Positions 35,855 through 44,876 of a stretch of 64,000 bases of DNA are shown in pieces. Position numbers and translations under genes: made by a program. Source of the stretch: Chryseobacterium ginsenosidimutans (GTDB taxonomy: Bacteria; Bacteroidota; Bacteroidia; Flavobacteriales; Weeksellaceae). The DNA lies in assembly GCF_030823405.1 (NCBI RefSeq), contig NZ_JAUSXC010000001.1, positions 868,001-932,000 of the forward strand. Direction: 5' to 3'. Under the pieces are notes generated by a model, which ran no database searches, had not been told where the DNA came from, and worked only from the letters and a program-made list of their open reading frames with translations. How positions within the stretch are numbered: the first letter of the stretch is position 1; each line of letters starts with the position of its first letter.

Positions 35855-37147
35855 TTGGAATTTTATCCATCAATCGAAAAATCAGATATTCAGCAAATAA
35901 AAAAGTTTCAGGAGCAAAAACTTCAGGAGCTTTTGGTTTATCTTGAAACCCATTCGCCTTTTTATCAGAAATTATTCAAAGAAAATAATATCAATATTGC
36001 TGATATTAATACACTGGAAGATTTACAAAAAATTCCAACGACAACAAAAAATGATATTCAGCAGAATAATGATGATTTTTTCTGTATTTCTAATGATAAA
36101 ATTGTGGATTACAGCACAACTTCGGGAACGTTGGGTGATCCGGTAACTTTCGGATTGTCAAATAACGATCTTGAAAGACTGGCTTACAACGAAGCAATTT
36201 CTTTCGCTTGCGCGGGAATCCAAAAAGGTGATGTCGTTCAGATGATTACAACCATCGATAAAAGATTTATGGCTGGTTTGGCTTATTTTTTAGGATTGAG
36301 AAAAATGGGCGCAAGCGCTGTCAGAATGGGTCCCGGAATTCCAGAATTGCAATGGGATTCTATTTTCAGATATAAACCAAAATATTTGATTACCGTTCCG
36401 TCGTTTTTGTTGAAAATGATCGATTATGCCGAGAAGCATGAAGTAGATTATAAAAATTCAAGCGTTTACGGTGCGGTTTGTATCGGAGAAAGTATAAAAA
36501 ATCAGGATTTTACGGATAATATTCTGTCTCAAAAGATTAAAGAAAAATGGAATATTAAATTATTCTCAACCTACGCTTCCACAGAAATGAGCACGGCTTT
36601 TACAGAATGTGAACATCAAATCGGGGGACATCAGCATCCGGAATTAATCATCACAGAAATCCTTGATGACGCTGAAAATGTTGTTGAGGAAGGGGAAAGT
36701 GGAGAATTGACGATTACAACTTTGGGTGTTGAAGCACTTCCTTTACTGAGATTCAAAACCGGAGATATTGTAAAAGCACATTACGAACCTTGCCAATGCG
36801 GAAGAAATACGATGAGGTTAGGCCCTGTTGTTGGCAGAAAACAACAGATGATCAAATATAAAGGAACTACTTTGTATCCGCCTGCGATGAATGATATTCT
36901 GAATGACTTTAATACTATTTTGTGTTATCAGATCGTTATTCTGTCGAATGAAATAGGTTTGGATGAAATTATTATTAAAATAAGCACAAATAGCGAATCT
37001 GAAAATTTTGTCAATGAAGTGAGAGATCATTTCCGTGCAAAATTGAGGGTGAGTCCGAAAATTGAAATTATTGATTTTGATATTTTGTCTAAAACCGTTT
37101 TTAATCCAAATAGCAGAAAACCAATTACATTTATTGATTTAAGATAA
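35855..37147 (+). CDS. PaaK-like adenylate-forming CoA ligase
   Basis: This is a 430-residue adenylating enzyme of the phenylacetate-CoA ligase type. It shows the P-loop-like YSTTSGTLGDPVTFG (about 88-102), the YASTEM motif (about 240) typical of the superfamily's A5 region, and LLRFKTGDIV (A7-like) near residue 295. A CxCGR pair is also present (CQCGRNT), as in PaaK proteins. The start appears to be TTG; no ATG lies in a suitable place. It should activate an aryl or acyl acid with ATP. Its position at the left edge of the flexirubin locus makes an aryl-acid starter, such as p-coumarate, plausible, but two unrelated secreted-protein genes lie between. Confidence 0.82.
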   Translation: MEFYPSIEKSDIQQIKKFQEQKLQELLVYLETHSPFYQKLFKENNINIADINTLEDLQKIPTTTKNDIQQNNDDFFCISNDKIVDYSTTSGTLGDPVTFGLSNNDLERLAYNEAISFACAGIQKGDVVQMITTIDKRFMAGLAYFLGLRKMGASAVRMGPGIPELQWDSIFRYKPKYLITVPSFLLKMIDYAEKHEVDYKNSSVYGAVCIGESIKNQDFTDNILSQKIKEKWNIKLFSTYASTEMSTAFTECEHQIGGHQHPELIITEILDDAENVVEEGESGELTITTLGVEALPLLRFKTGDIVKAHYEPCQCGRNTMRLGPVVGRKQQMIKYKGTTLYPPAMNDILNDFNTILCYQIVILSNEIGLDEIIIKISTNSESENFVNEVRDHFRAKLRVSPKIEIIDFDILSKTVFNPNSRKPITFIDLR

Positions 37148-37167
37148 AAGCTAAGTAAAAATTAATC

Positions 37168-37740
37168 ATGAAAAAAACGTTATTTCTATTCCTAATAATT
37201 CTTTCCTCTTGTTTAATGGCTCAGAGGGTTAAGGTTATTTCCGGAGATTATAATTTTTTAAAAGATCAAAAATTCGTTAAAGTTGTTTTCAAGTTTGAAG
37301 GCGTAACTTTTGCTAAAAAAAAGATTAGTGAACAGCAATATATTACCGATAGAATGGAAGATATTGAGAAAGCTAGTGGTAAAGAAGAAGCTGAAAAATG
37401 GAAAGCGGATTGGGAATATTCAAAAGATAAAACTTTTCAGGATAAATTTCTGGCATCTTGGAATAAAAACACAAAAATTGAAGCCTCTACAAAATTTGAC
37501 AAGACAAAATACACCTTAATCGTTGAGCCGACTTGGATTTATCAAGGCTGGTTTGGTGGAATAATGAATGATCCAGCTCAATTAAATACTCGAATGACTT
37601 TTGTAGAAACTGAAAATCCGAGTAATATTTTGATGGTTGTTGAAGGAATAAAAGCAATCGGAGACAATGTGATCGGAATTCCAAACAACAACACCGAATT
37701 GCAGAATGTTATGCGAAAACTTCAAAAATGCTTGCTCTAA
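37168..37740 (+). CDS. Secreted protein, tandem paralogue 1 (C-terminus frameshifted)
   Basis: This 190-residue exported protein (signal ending SSCLMAQ) aligns along its length with the next gene: KVISGDYNFLKDQKF versus KIQSGDLKFLKGTET, and WIYQGWFGGIMNDPAQLNTRMTF versus WVYPGWDAGIMKQPAKVNTQLTF. After about residue 178 the similarity stops, but in another frame the DNA encodes YAKTSKMLALKVDHYTKK to a stop at 37766, matching the FAKTGKTLAQKIEKAVK tail of paralogue 2. A one-base indel near 37690-37705 therefore replaced the last residues. Whether the short form works is unknown. Confidence 0.8.
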   Translation: MKKTLFLFLIILSSCLMAQRVKVISGDYNFLKDQKFVKVVFKFEGVTFAKKKISEQQYITDRMEDIEKASGKEEAEKWKADWEYSKDKTFQDKFLASWNKNTKIEASTKFDKTKYTLIVEPTWIYQGWFGGIMNDPAQLNTRMTFVETENPSNILMVVEGIKAIGDNVIGIPNNNTELQNVMRKLQKCLL

Positions 37741-37823
37741 AAGTAGATCATTATACTAAAAAATAACAGTAACTTATTAAGTGAAATTCTATATTTGCAA
37801 ACTTTAAATTAAAATTATAAACT

Positions 37824-38426
37824 ATGAAAAAATTATTATTATTCATGCTGATTGCAGTTTCTACAGTTGCAATGGCTCAAAAGTTTAAAATCCAAAGTGG
37901 AGATTTGAAATTCTTAAAAGGAACAGAAACTATAAATGTGGTTTTTGATTATTCTGAAATGAAGTTGATGAAAGAAAATTATACTGAAGCAGAATACGTT
38001 CCCAGAAGAATAGAAGAACTCAATAAAAAGACGGAAGGAAGCGGTAATATTTGGAAAAAACAATGGGAACGGAGTAAGGAAGAGCTATGGAATCCTAAAT
38101 TCATTACAGTATTTAATAAAGTTCTTTCAAAAGAAGGAGTTAATACAAAATTGCAGGAAAATACCAATAGTCCATATACTTTGGTTGTTAAAGTAAAGTG
38201 GGTTTATCCGGGTTGGGATGCTGGAATCATGAAGCAGCCCGCAAAAGTGAATACTCAGCTTACTTTTATGGAGTCGGATTCTAAAAAAGTATTGTGTGAT
38301 ATTGAAAGCCTGGAAGCTCCGGGAGACCAGTGGGGGAGCAATTTTAATAACGAAACCAGAGTAGGGGAAGGTTTTGCTAAAACAGGAAAAACTCTTGCTC
38401 AGAAAATTGAAAAAGCAGTAAAATAA
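37824..38426 (+). CDS. Secreted protein, tandem paralogue 2
   Basis: This 200-residue protein has a signal peptide ending VAMAQ and a mature part rich in Lys, Trp and Glu, with PYTLVVKVKWVYPGWDAGIM as the most conserved block shared with paralogue 1. No known domain was recognised with certainty; it may bind to or act at the outer membrane. A strong bidirectional terminator follows, which separates it from the halogenase-like gene. Confidence 0.78.
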   Translation: MKKLLLFMLIAVSTVAMAQKFKIQSGDLKFLKGTETINVVFDYSEMKLMKENYTEAEYVPRRIEELNKKTEGSGNIWKKQWERSKEELWNPKFITVFNKVLSKEGVNTKLQENTNSPYTLVVKVKWVYPGWDAGIMKQPAKVNTQLTFMESDSKKVLCDIESLEAPGDQWGSNFNNETRVGEGFAKTGKTLAQKIEKAVK

Positions 38427-38450
38427 CATTCTGTGTAAAATAAAAACAAA

Positions 38451-38480
38451 AAACGGTCTGAAAGTTCAGACCGTTTTTTT
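38451..38480. terminator. Bidirectional intrinsic terminator
   Basis: An 11-bp perfect stem (AAACGGTCTGA pairing with TCAGACCGTTT) with A- and T-runs on its two sides lies between the convergent paralogue and halogenase-like genes. Confidence 0.85.
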
Positions 38481-39724
38481 TATTGTTGCTGCTTTTCCGT
38501 TTTGATGAGGTTCGCAAGATTTTTAATTACCGTATCATGTTTTTTTACAAAAGGATTTTCTTTATTCCACACATAACCTGCCAAAACCGCGCAAATTTTC
38601 TTTTTAACATCAGGATTTTCCGGCTGATGGAAAAATAATTCCTGAAGATTTCCAGTGTACCATTCCTTCACATAAGTTGTGAAAACATCAACACCGTATA
38701 AAATATAATCTGCGAATTCTGTTTGCCAGTCAACTTTTTCGCCGTTTAGCTGTCTTATTGCCAGTTTTGCAGCTGTCATTCCCCCTTCTGTAGCAAAAGC
38801 CATTCCCGATGAAAAAACGGGATCAAGGAATTCAGAAGCGTTTCCTGTTAAAGCAAATCCGTCTCCGAATAAACTTTTGACAGAGCAGGAATAATCTTTC
38901 AAATGTTTTGGCTCAAAAAGAAAATCTACATCACCAAAACGTCTTACATAATATTCAGAAAGGGAAATAGCCTTTTTTAAAGCTTCTGTTGTATCTCCGT
39001 TTTCAGATAGTTTATCAATATATTCAGTGGGGCCCACGATTCCAACGCTTGTATTTCCGTTTGAGAAAGGAATCACCCAAAGCCAGACTTCGGTTTCTAT
39101 AATATCAAAAGAAATCAAAGTTCCTTCAACACCTTCTTCTCTGTTAACATCTTCTACATGAGCAAAAATTGCAGAATGTGGGGATAATTTTGAAGGTTTT
39201 TCTAAATCTAATAATCTTGGCAAAACTCTTCCGTAACCACTGGAGTCAATCACGAATTTGGCATGAATTTCCTTTGTCTCGCCGTTTTTATTTTTTACAG
39301 TTGTGATAGAATCGGTTCCATTAAATTTAATATCGATAACTTCAGTTTCAAACTCAAGGTCGATCCCTTTATTAATGACTTCCTGAGCAAGCGTATTATC
39401 AAAATCAGCTCTCGGAACCTGCCATGTCCAATCCCAGCCTTCTCCAAATTTATCACTGAAATCAAAGATGCAAACTTCACTGCCACGAAGGAAACGGGCG
39501 CCTAATTTTTTTTCAAAGCCCATTTTGTCCAAAGCAGGAAACAATCCGGCTTCATCAAAGTGATCCATTACTCTGGGAATAAGACTTTCGCCTACGACCA
39601 ATCTTGGAAACTTTGTTTTTTCAACAACTTTTACGTTGACATTGTTCTTCTTTAAATATGAGGAAGATACGCAACCCGACGGTCCGGCGCCGATTACGAG
39701 AACATCAACAAATTCTTTGCTCAT
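38480..39724 (-). CDS. FAD-dependent oxidoreductase, flavin-halogenase-like
   Basis: This 414-residue flavoprotein has the FAD dinucleotide motif GAGPSG (residues 12-17), the GESLIPRV segment, and the WLWVIP string (214-219), a match to the WxWxIP motif of flavin-dependent halogenases. A second FAD contact region, DPVFSSGMAFATEGG, follows near residue 275. The motif fits halogenation of an aromatic ring, and some flexirubins are chlorinated, but relatives without halogenase activity share this fold. It diverges from the tyrosine ammonia-lyase gene with 96 bases between starts, so it is probably regulated with the pigment genes. Confidence 0.82.
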   Translation of the reverse strand: MSKEFVDVLVIGAGPSGCVSSSYLKKNNVNVKVVEKTKFPRLVVGESLIPRVMDHFDEAGLFPALDKMGFEKKLGARFLRGSEVCIFDFSDKFGEGWDWTWQVPRADFDNTLAQEVINKGIDLEFETEVIDIKFNGTDSITTVKNKNGETKEIHAKFVIDSSGYGRVLPRLLDLEKPSKLSPHSAIFAHVEDVNREEGVEGTLISFDIIETEVWLWVIPFSNGNTSVGIVGPTEYIDKLSENGDTTEALKKAISLSEYYVRRFGDVDFLFEPKHLKDYSCSVKSLFGDGFALTGNASEFLDPVFSSGMAFATEGGMTAAKLAIRQLNGEKVDWQTEFADYILYGVDVFTTYVKEWYTGNLQELFFHQPENPDVKKKICAVLAGYVWNKENPFVKKHDTVIKNLANLIKTEKQQQ

Positions 39725-39753
39725 CTTTGATTTTTTATTTTAATAATAACTTC

Positions 39754-39761
39754 TATCTTTG
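39754..39761 (+). promoter_or_regulatory. -7 promoter box of the pigment operon
   Basis: TATCTTTG matches TAnnTTTG. A TTG at 39727-39729 is 24 bases upstream, slightly longer than the usual spacing. It would produce a leader of about 55 bases for the ammonia-lyase gene. Confidence 0.5.
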
Positions 39762-39820
39762 CCGCAAATTAATGACAATTAATTAATAATTACAAAATTA
39801 TCTATTATTACTTTTATTTA

Positions 39821-41341
39821 ATGAAAATAAATAACTTTTTAGAACTGAAAGACTTTCAGAAAATTATCATTGGGAATGAAAAAATAGAACTGGATGAGAC
39901 ACTTCTTTCGAGAGTGGATGCAAGTTTTCAGTTTTTAAAAGAATTTTCGAAAAATAAAGTTATATATGGTGTGAACACGGGTTTCGGACCAATGGCTCAA
40001 TTTAAGATCAGTGATGAAGACACCCACCAGCTTCAATATAACTTAATCAGAAGTCACTCTTCAGGTATTGGAAATCCTCTTCCTCCAACAGAAGTTAAAG
40101 CTTGTATGTTGGCAAGATTAAATACATTATCATTAGGGAATTCCGGAGTGCATCATTCTGTTGTTAATTTACTTAAAGAATTAATTAACAGGGATATCGC
40201 GCCGTTGATTTTCGAGCACGGAGGCGTTGGAGCAAGTGGTGATTTGGTTCAATTGGCTCACTTGGCTTTAGTTTTAATCGGCGAAGGCGAAGTTTTTTAT
40301 AAAGGGGAAAGAAAATCGACAAAAGAGGTTTTCGAAATTGAAGGTTTGAAACCGATTCAGGTTGAAATCCGTGAAGGTCTTGCTTTAATGAACGGAACTT
40401 CTGTGATGTCGGGAATTGGTGTTGTTAATGCGTACAAAGCCAATCAATTAACTAATATTTCGATTAAATTATCTTGTGCTATTAATGAAATCGTTCAGGC
40501 TTACGACGATCACTTGTCAGAAGCTTTGAATGGAACGAAATTACATGCAGGTCAGCAGAAAATTGCAGCAAGAATGCGTGAGCATTTGTCTGACAGTAAA
40601 TTGATTAGAAAAAGAGAAGATCATCTTTATACTCATTTTGAAGAGCAGGAAAAAGTATTTAAAGAAAAAGTTCAGGAATATTATTCTTTAAGATGTGTTC
40701 CGCAGATTTTAGGACCTGTTTTGGATACGTTGGAATACACGGAAAAAGTTCTTGAAAACGAGATTAATTCAGCCAATGATAATCCTATTATAAACGTTGA
40801 GGATCAACATGTTTATCACGGCGGAAACTTTCATGGAGATTATATTTCTTTGGAAATGGATAAGCTAAAGATTGTTGTGACAAAGCTGACAATGTTAGCT
40901 GAAAGGCAATTAAATTATCTTTTAAACTCAAAAATCAACGAAATTTTGCCTCCTTTTGTAAATTTAGGTAAATTAGGATTCAATTTTGGGATGCAGGGTG
41001 TGCAGTTTACGGCAACTTCCACAACAGCAGAAAGCCAGATGTTATCGAATTCTATGTATGTTCACAGTATACCTAATAATAATGATAATCAGGATATTGT
41101 GAGTATGGGTACAAATGCTGCAGTAATTTGCAGAAAGGTAATTGAAAATGCTTTTGAGGTATTGGCGATCGAAGCAATCACCATCATTCAGGCGATCGAA
41201 TATCTTGAATTTAAAGATAAAGTTTCATCTTCAACAAGAGAATTGTATGATGAAATCAGAAAAATTATACCTGCTTTTTCAGATGATATGGTAATGTATC
41301 CATATTTAGAAGAAGTGAAAAAATATTTAAAGACAATGTAA
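39821..41341 (+). CDS. Tyrosine ammonia-lyase (aromatic amino acid lyase)
   Basis: This 506-residue lyase of the HAL/PAL family forms its MIO cofactor from Ala-Ser-Gly at 138-140 (GGVGASGDLVQLAHLAL). The catalytic Tyr49 lies in VIYGVNTGFGPMAQ, and the later NNDNQDIVSMGTNA segment completes the site. The selectivity loop reads RSHSSG (77-82), as I recall it in Flavobacterium johnsoniae tyrosine ammonia-lyase, to which the whole sequence is strikingly similar. The product should be p-coumarate, the aryl starter of flexirubin. It opens an operon of aryl-polyene synthesis genes; histidase is the main alternative, but the context opposes it. Confidence 0.9.
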   Translation: MKINNFLELKDFQKIIIGNEKIELDETLLSRVDASFQFLKEFSKNKVIYGVNTGFGPMAQFKISDEDTHQLQYNLIRSHSSGIGNPLPPTEVKACMLARLNTLSLGNSGVHHSVVNLLKELINRDIAPLIFEHGGVGASGDLVQLAHLALVLIGEGEVFYKGERKSTKEVFEIEGLKPIQVEIREGLALMNGTSVMSGIGVVNAYKANQLTNISIKLSCAINEIVQAYDDHLSEALNGTKLHAGQQKIAARMREHLSDSKLIRKREDHLYTHFEEQEKVFKEKVQEYYSLRCVPQILGPVLDTLEYTEKVLENEINSANDNPIINVEDQHVYHGGNFHGDYISLEMDKLKIVVTKLTMLAERQLNYLLNSKINEILPPFVNLGKLGFNFGMQGVQFTATSTTAESQMLSNSMYVHSIPNNNDNQDIVSMGTNAAVICRKVIENAFEVLAIEAITIIQAIEYLEFKDKVSSSTRELYDEIRKIIPAFSDDMVMYPYLEEVKKYLKTM

Positions 41342-41402
41342 TTATTTACCTTAATCAATTGTCAATATAAAAACTAATACAAAATAACACTAAGAATAAC
41401 AC

Positions 41403-42134
41403 ATGAAATGTGCAATTGTAACAGGTGGCTCCAGAGGAATAGGAAGAGCAATCTGTATAAAACTGGCAGAAGAAAAAAATTATCATATACTGATTAACTA
41501 CACTTCAAACGAAGCTGCAGCAAAGGAAACTTTAGCTAAAGTTGAAGAATTGGGTTCGACGGGAGAAATTCTGAAATTTGATGTTGGAAATGCTGAAGAA
41601 ACACTTAAAGTTTTAGGCGAATGGCAGGAGAATAATTCTGGTTCGGTAGTTGAGGTAATTGTAAATAATGCGGGAATTACAAGAGACGGACTGTTTATGT
41701 GGATGCCAAGTGAAGACTGGAACTCAGTGATTAACACGAGCTTAAATGGATTTTTCAACGTTACGAATTTCTTCATTCAGAAATTGTTGCGTAATAAATA
41801 TGGCAGAATTATCAATATGGTTTCCGTTTCAGGAGTGAAAGGAACGGCAGGACAAACCAATTATTCTGCGGCAAAAGGTGCTTTGGTTGGAGCGACAAAA
41901 GCTCTGGCTCAGGAAGTTGCCAAAAGAAATATTACTGTAAATGCAGTCGCTCCGGGTTTCATCAAAACAGATATGACACAGGGTTTTAATGAAGATGAAT
42001 TGAAGACGATGATTCCTGCAAACAGATTCGGTGAAGCGGAAGAAGTGGCTGATTTGGTTGCGTTTTTGGCTTCCAGAAAATCTTCTTACATTACAGGTGA
42101 AGTGATTAATATTAATGGTGGAATTTATTCATAA
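41403..42134 (+). CDS. 3-oxoacyl-ACP reductase (FabG-like SDR)
   Basis: This 243-residue short-chain dehydrogenase has the NADPH motif GGSRGIGRA near residue 8, NNAGITRDG about residue 85, and the catalytic YSAAK about residue 151, followed by the APGFIKTDMTQ turn. It should reduce the beta-keto group during polyene chain elongation. It lies 61 bases after the lyase gene and 78 bases before the ketosynthase gene, inside the pigment operon, which indicates a pathway-specific reductase and not housekeeping FabG. Confidence 0.9.
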   Translation: MKCAIVTGGSRGIGRAICIKLAEEKNYHILINYTSNEAAAKETLAKVEELGSTGEILKFDVGNAEETLKVLGEWQENNSGSVVEVIVNNAGITRDGLFMWMPSEDWNSVINTSLNGFFNVTNFFIQKLLRNKYGRIINMVSVSGVKGTAGQTNYSAAKGALVGATKALAQEVAKRNITVNAVAPGFIKTDMTQGFNEDELKTMIPANRFGEAEEVADLVAFLASRKSSYITGEVININGGIYS

Positions 42135-42212
42135 ATAATGTAGCAATATAACAATGTATCAGTGTACCAATTGTTTACATTCTTAAACTGAGATATTGTT
42201 AAATTTAATAAC

Positions 42213-43433
42213 ATGGAAAACAGGGTTGTAATTACCGGAATGGGAATTTATTCTTGTATTGGGATTTCTTTAGATGAAGTTAAAGAATCGCTGTATCAAG
42301 GGAAATCCGGTATTGCTTTAGTTCAGGAAAGAAAAGAATTCGGTTTCAGATCGGGATTGACGGGTGTTGTTCCAAAGCCGGATTTGAAAAGTCTTTTAAA
42401 CAGAAGACAGCGTGTAAGCATGGGCGAAGAAAGTGAATATGCTTATCTTGCGACCACGGATGCTTTGAAGCAGGCAAAAGTTGATCAGGACTTTCTGGAT
42501 CATAATGAAGTAGGAATTTTGTACGGTAATGACAGTGTTTCTCAAGCAGTTGTAGAGTCAATTGATATTGCGAGAGAGAAAAAAGATACTACCTTAATGG
42601 GTTCAGGTGCGATTTTTAAATCGATGAATTCTACCGTTACCATGAATCTTTCAACAATATTCAAATTAAGAGGGATTAATCTTACCATCAGTGCAGCTTG
42701 CGCAAGCGGATCTCATTCTTTAGGGTTAGCTTATATGATGATTAAGAATGGGTTACAAGACATGATTGTGTGTGGAGGAGCCCAGGAAACTAACAAATAT
42801 TCCATGGCGAGTTTTGATGGTTTAGGCGTTTTTTCGGTAAGAGAAGATGAACCTACAAAAGCATCAAGACCGTTTGATTCTCAAAGGGATGGCTTGATCC
42901 CAAGTGGCGGAGCGGCGTCTTTAATTGTTGAAAGTTTAGAATCAGCACAAAAAAGAGGAGCAAATATTTTAGGTGAAATTATCGGTTACGGTTTCTCATC
43001 AAATGGCGGACATATTTCTACACCCAATGTGGATGGTCCCGCTTTAGCAATGGACAGAGCATTAAAACAATCTGGTTTATCAGCAAAAGATATCGATTAT
43101 ATTAATGCCCATGCTACTTCTACACCAATTGGTGATACGAATGAAGCAAAAGCAATTTATGAGATTTTCGGGAGTGAAGTGCCTGTAAGTTCTACCAAAT
43201 CTATGACCGGTCATGAATGTTGGATGGCGGGAGCAAGTGAAGTAATTTACTCCATTCTGATGATGCAGAATGATTTTGTGGCACCAAATATTAATTTGGA
43301 AAATCCCGATGATGAGGCAAAAAAGATAAATTTGGTTGCTGAAACAAAAAGTCAAAAAATTGACGTATTTTTGTCGAATTCTTTTGGATTTGGAGGGACA
43401 AATTCTGCATTAATTGTAAAAAAATTTGATTAA
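42213..43433 (+). CDS. Beta-ketoacyl-ACP synthase (FabF-like)
   Basis: This 406-residue thiolase-fold condensing enzyme has a complete Cys-His-His triad: Cys163 in SAACASGSHSLG, His in NAHATSTPIGD (about 306) and His in MTGHECWMAG. It should elongate an ACP-bound aryl or polyene chain with malonyl-ACP. It sits between the ketoreductase and ACP genes. Three further ketosynthase-fold proteins are encoded in the leftward pigment block. Confidence 0.92.
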   Translation: MENRVVITGMGIYSCIGISLDEVKESLYQGKSGIALVQERKEFGFRSGLTGVVPKPDLKSLLNRRQRVSMGEESEYAYLATTDALKQAKVDQDFLDHNEVGILYGNDSVSQAVVESIDIAREKKDTTLMGSGAIFKSMNSTVTMNLSTIFKLRGINLTISAACASGSHSLGLAYMMIKNGLQDMIVCGGAQETNKYSMASFDGLGVFSVREDEPTKASRPFDSQRDGLIPSGGAASLIVESLESAQKRGANILGEIIGYGFSSNGGHISTPNVDGPALAMDRALKQSGLSAKDIDYINAHATSTPIGDTNEAKAIYEIFGSEVPVSSTKSMTGHECWMAGASEVIYSILMMQNDFVAPNINLENPDDEAKKINLVAETKSQKIDVFLSNSFGFGGTNSALIVKKFD

Positions 43434-43437
43434 AAAC

Positions 43438-43692
43438 ATGGAAAGGGAAAAAATTGTTGCTATCGTCAATGACTTTTTGGTTAATGAATTCGAGGTAGAC
43501 GGCGATGAAATCAGCAATGAAGCAAACTTAAAAATGACTTTAGGCCTAGACAGCTTAGATTATATTGATATGGTTGTAGTGATTGAATCTAATTTTGGAG
43601 TGAAATTAGGTGAAGCAGATTTCAAGAAAATGATCACTTTTGATGATTTCTATTCGACTATTCAAAATAAAATTGCTGAAAAGAACGCTTAA
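43438..43692 (+). CDS. Acyl carrier protein (pigment pathway)
   Basis: This 84-residue ACP has the phosphopantetheine site Ser39 in TLGLDSLDYIDM. The ATG at 43438 follows the ketosynthase stop by 4 bases; a TTG at 43426 would overlap that gene and is less likely. The protein is acidic and helical, as expected. It is one of two dedicated ACPs in the locus and probably carries the growing aryl-polyene chain. Confidence 0.93.
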   Translation: MEREKIVAIVNDFLVNEFEVDGDEISNEANLKMTLGLDSLDYIDMVVVIESNFGVKLGEADFKKMITFDDFYSTIQNKIAEKNA

Positions 43693-43727
43693 TTATTGAT
43701 TGAAACTTTATTTTCTATTAAAATTTA

Positions 43728-43800
43728 TCGCAAAAATTAAATTCAAAGCCTTTGCGAACTTAAACGCGGAATTGTATTAAAAAACTTAGTGGTCTTTGTG
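43728..43800. repeat. Intergenic repeat-like segment (TTTGCG / CTTAGTGGTCTTTGTG)
   Basis: TCGCAAA (43728-43734) and TTTGCGA (43751-43757) are inverted copies. The following text (AACTTAGTGGTCTTTGTG) resembles short intergenic repeats often seen in Bacteroidota genomes. It sits inside the pigment operon between the ACP and acyltransferase genes. Confidence 0.4.
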
Positions 43801-43826
43801 ATAAAAAATAAATTCCAAAACGAGAT

Positions 43827-44711
43827 ATGAACAAGTGGAAAGGTAAATCTAAAGGGACAATATTGGGTTATAAAATATTTGTCTGGTGCATTAGAAATAT
43901 CGGAATCCGAAGTTCATATTTTGTGCTTTATTTTGTTGCTTTATACTATTTTTTGTTCGAAAAAAACAGCAATAAATATTTTACTTATTATTTCCAAAAA
44001 AGACTGAATTATGGATATTGGAAAACAAAAATTTCCTTATTTAAAAGTTATTTTACTTTTGGGACGATCTTGATTGATAAAACTGCGATTTCTTCCGGAT
44101 TAAGAGAAAAATATACCTACGAATTTGATGGGGTTGAAAATCTCAAGAACCTTTTAAATGAGAAAAAAGGAGGAGTCTTAATCAGTGCCCACATCGGAAA
44201 TTTCGAAATTGCAGAGCACTTTTTTGCTGACATCGATTTTGATTGCCAGATTAATTTAGTTACAACAGATCAGGAGGTTACGGTTATAAAGGAATACTTG
44301 GAAAGCGTTACTGTTAAAAAAAGTAGCATCAAATTTATTTATGTAAAAGACGATATGTCGCATATTTTCGACATTAATGAAGCGCTTTCAAAAAATGAAT
44401 TGATCTGTTTTACAGGTGACCGTTATTTTGAAGGTTCCAAATTTTTAGAAGCTGATTTGCTGGGAAAAAGTGCAAAATTTCCGGCCGGACCTTTCTTAAT
44501 TGCTTCCAGATTAGGTGTTCCCGTTGTATATGTGTACGTGATGAAAGAAAAAAATCTTCATTATCATTTGTATGCAAGAGTTGCCGAAAGCGTAAAAAAA
44601 CGTGATGCACAGGGACTTTTAATCTCTTATACCCAAAATCTTGAATCAATGATTAAAAAATATCCTCTTCAATGGTTCAATTATTTTGATTTTTGGGATG
44701 ATATTGATTAA
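43827..44711 (+). CDS. LpxL/HtrB-like acyltransferase
   Basis: This 294-residue membrane-associated acyltransferase belongs to the lipid A acyltransferase group. An N-terminal hydrophobic segment (SSYFVLYFVALYYFLF) is followed by the catalytic HxxxxE motif in SAHIGNFEIAEHF (about residue 118). The FTGDRYFEGSKF region matches the second conserved block. In aryl-polyene loci such enzymes are candidates for moving the finished polyene acyl chain from ACP to an alcohol or lipid acceptor; here that could be the resorcinol ester bond of flexirubin. This is inference. Confidence 0.85.
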   Translation: MNKWKGKSKGTILGYKIFVWCIRNIGIRSSYFVLYFVALYYFLFEKNSNKYFTYYFQKRLNYGYWKTKISLFKSYFTFGTILIDKTAISSGLREKYTYEFDGVENLKNLLNEKKGGVLISAHIGNFEIAEHFFADIDFDCQINLVTTDQEVTVIKEYLESVTVKKSSIKFIYVKDDMSHIFDINEALSKNELICFTGDRYFEGSKFLEADLLGKSAKFPAGPFLIASRLGVPVVYVYVMKEKNLHYHLYARVAESVKKRDAQGLLISYTQNLESMIKKYPLQWFNYFDFWDDID

Positions 44712-44876
44712 TTTCCTATTTTTACCTCTGAAAAGCTAATATAAAACTCAAACCATTAAGATATTAAAATATTTTTCTTTACTGAATGTATATGCATTTG
44801 CGATCTAAACATGAAGTTTATAAAAAGTCTTGCAATCTTTGCTTTAAAATAATATCTTACTAAGTAAATTTCTCCT

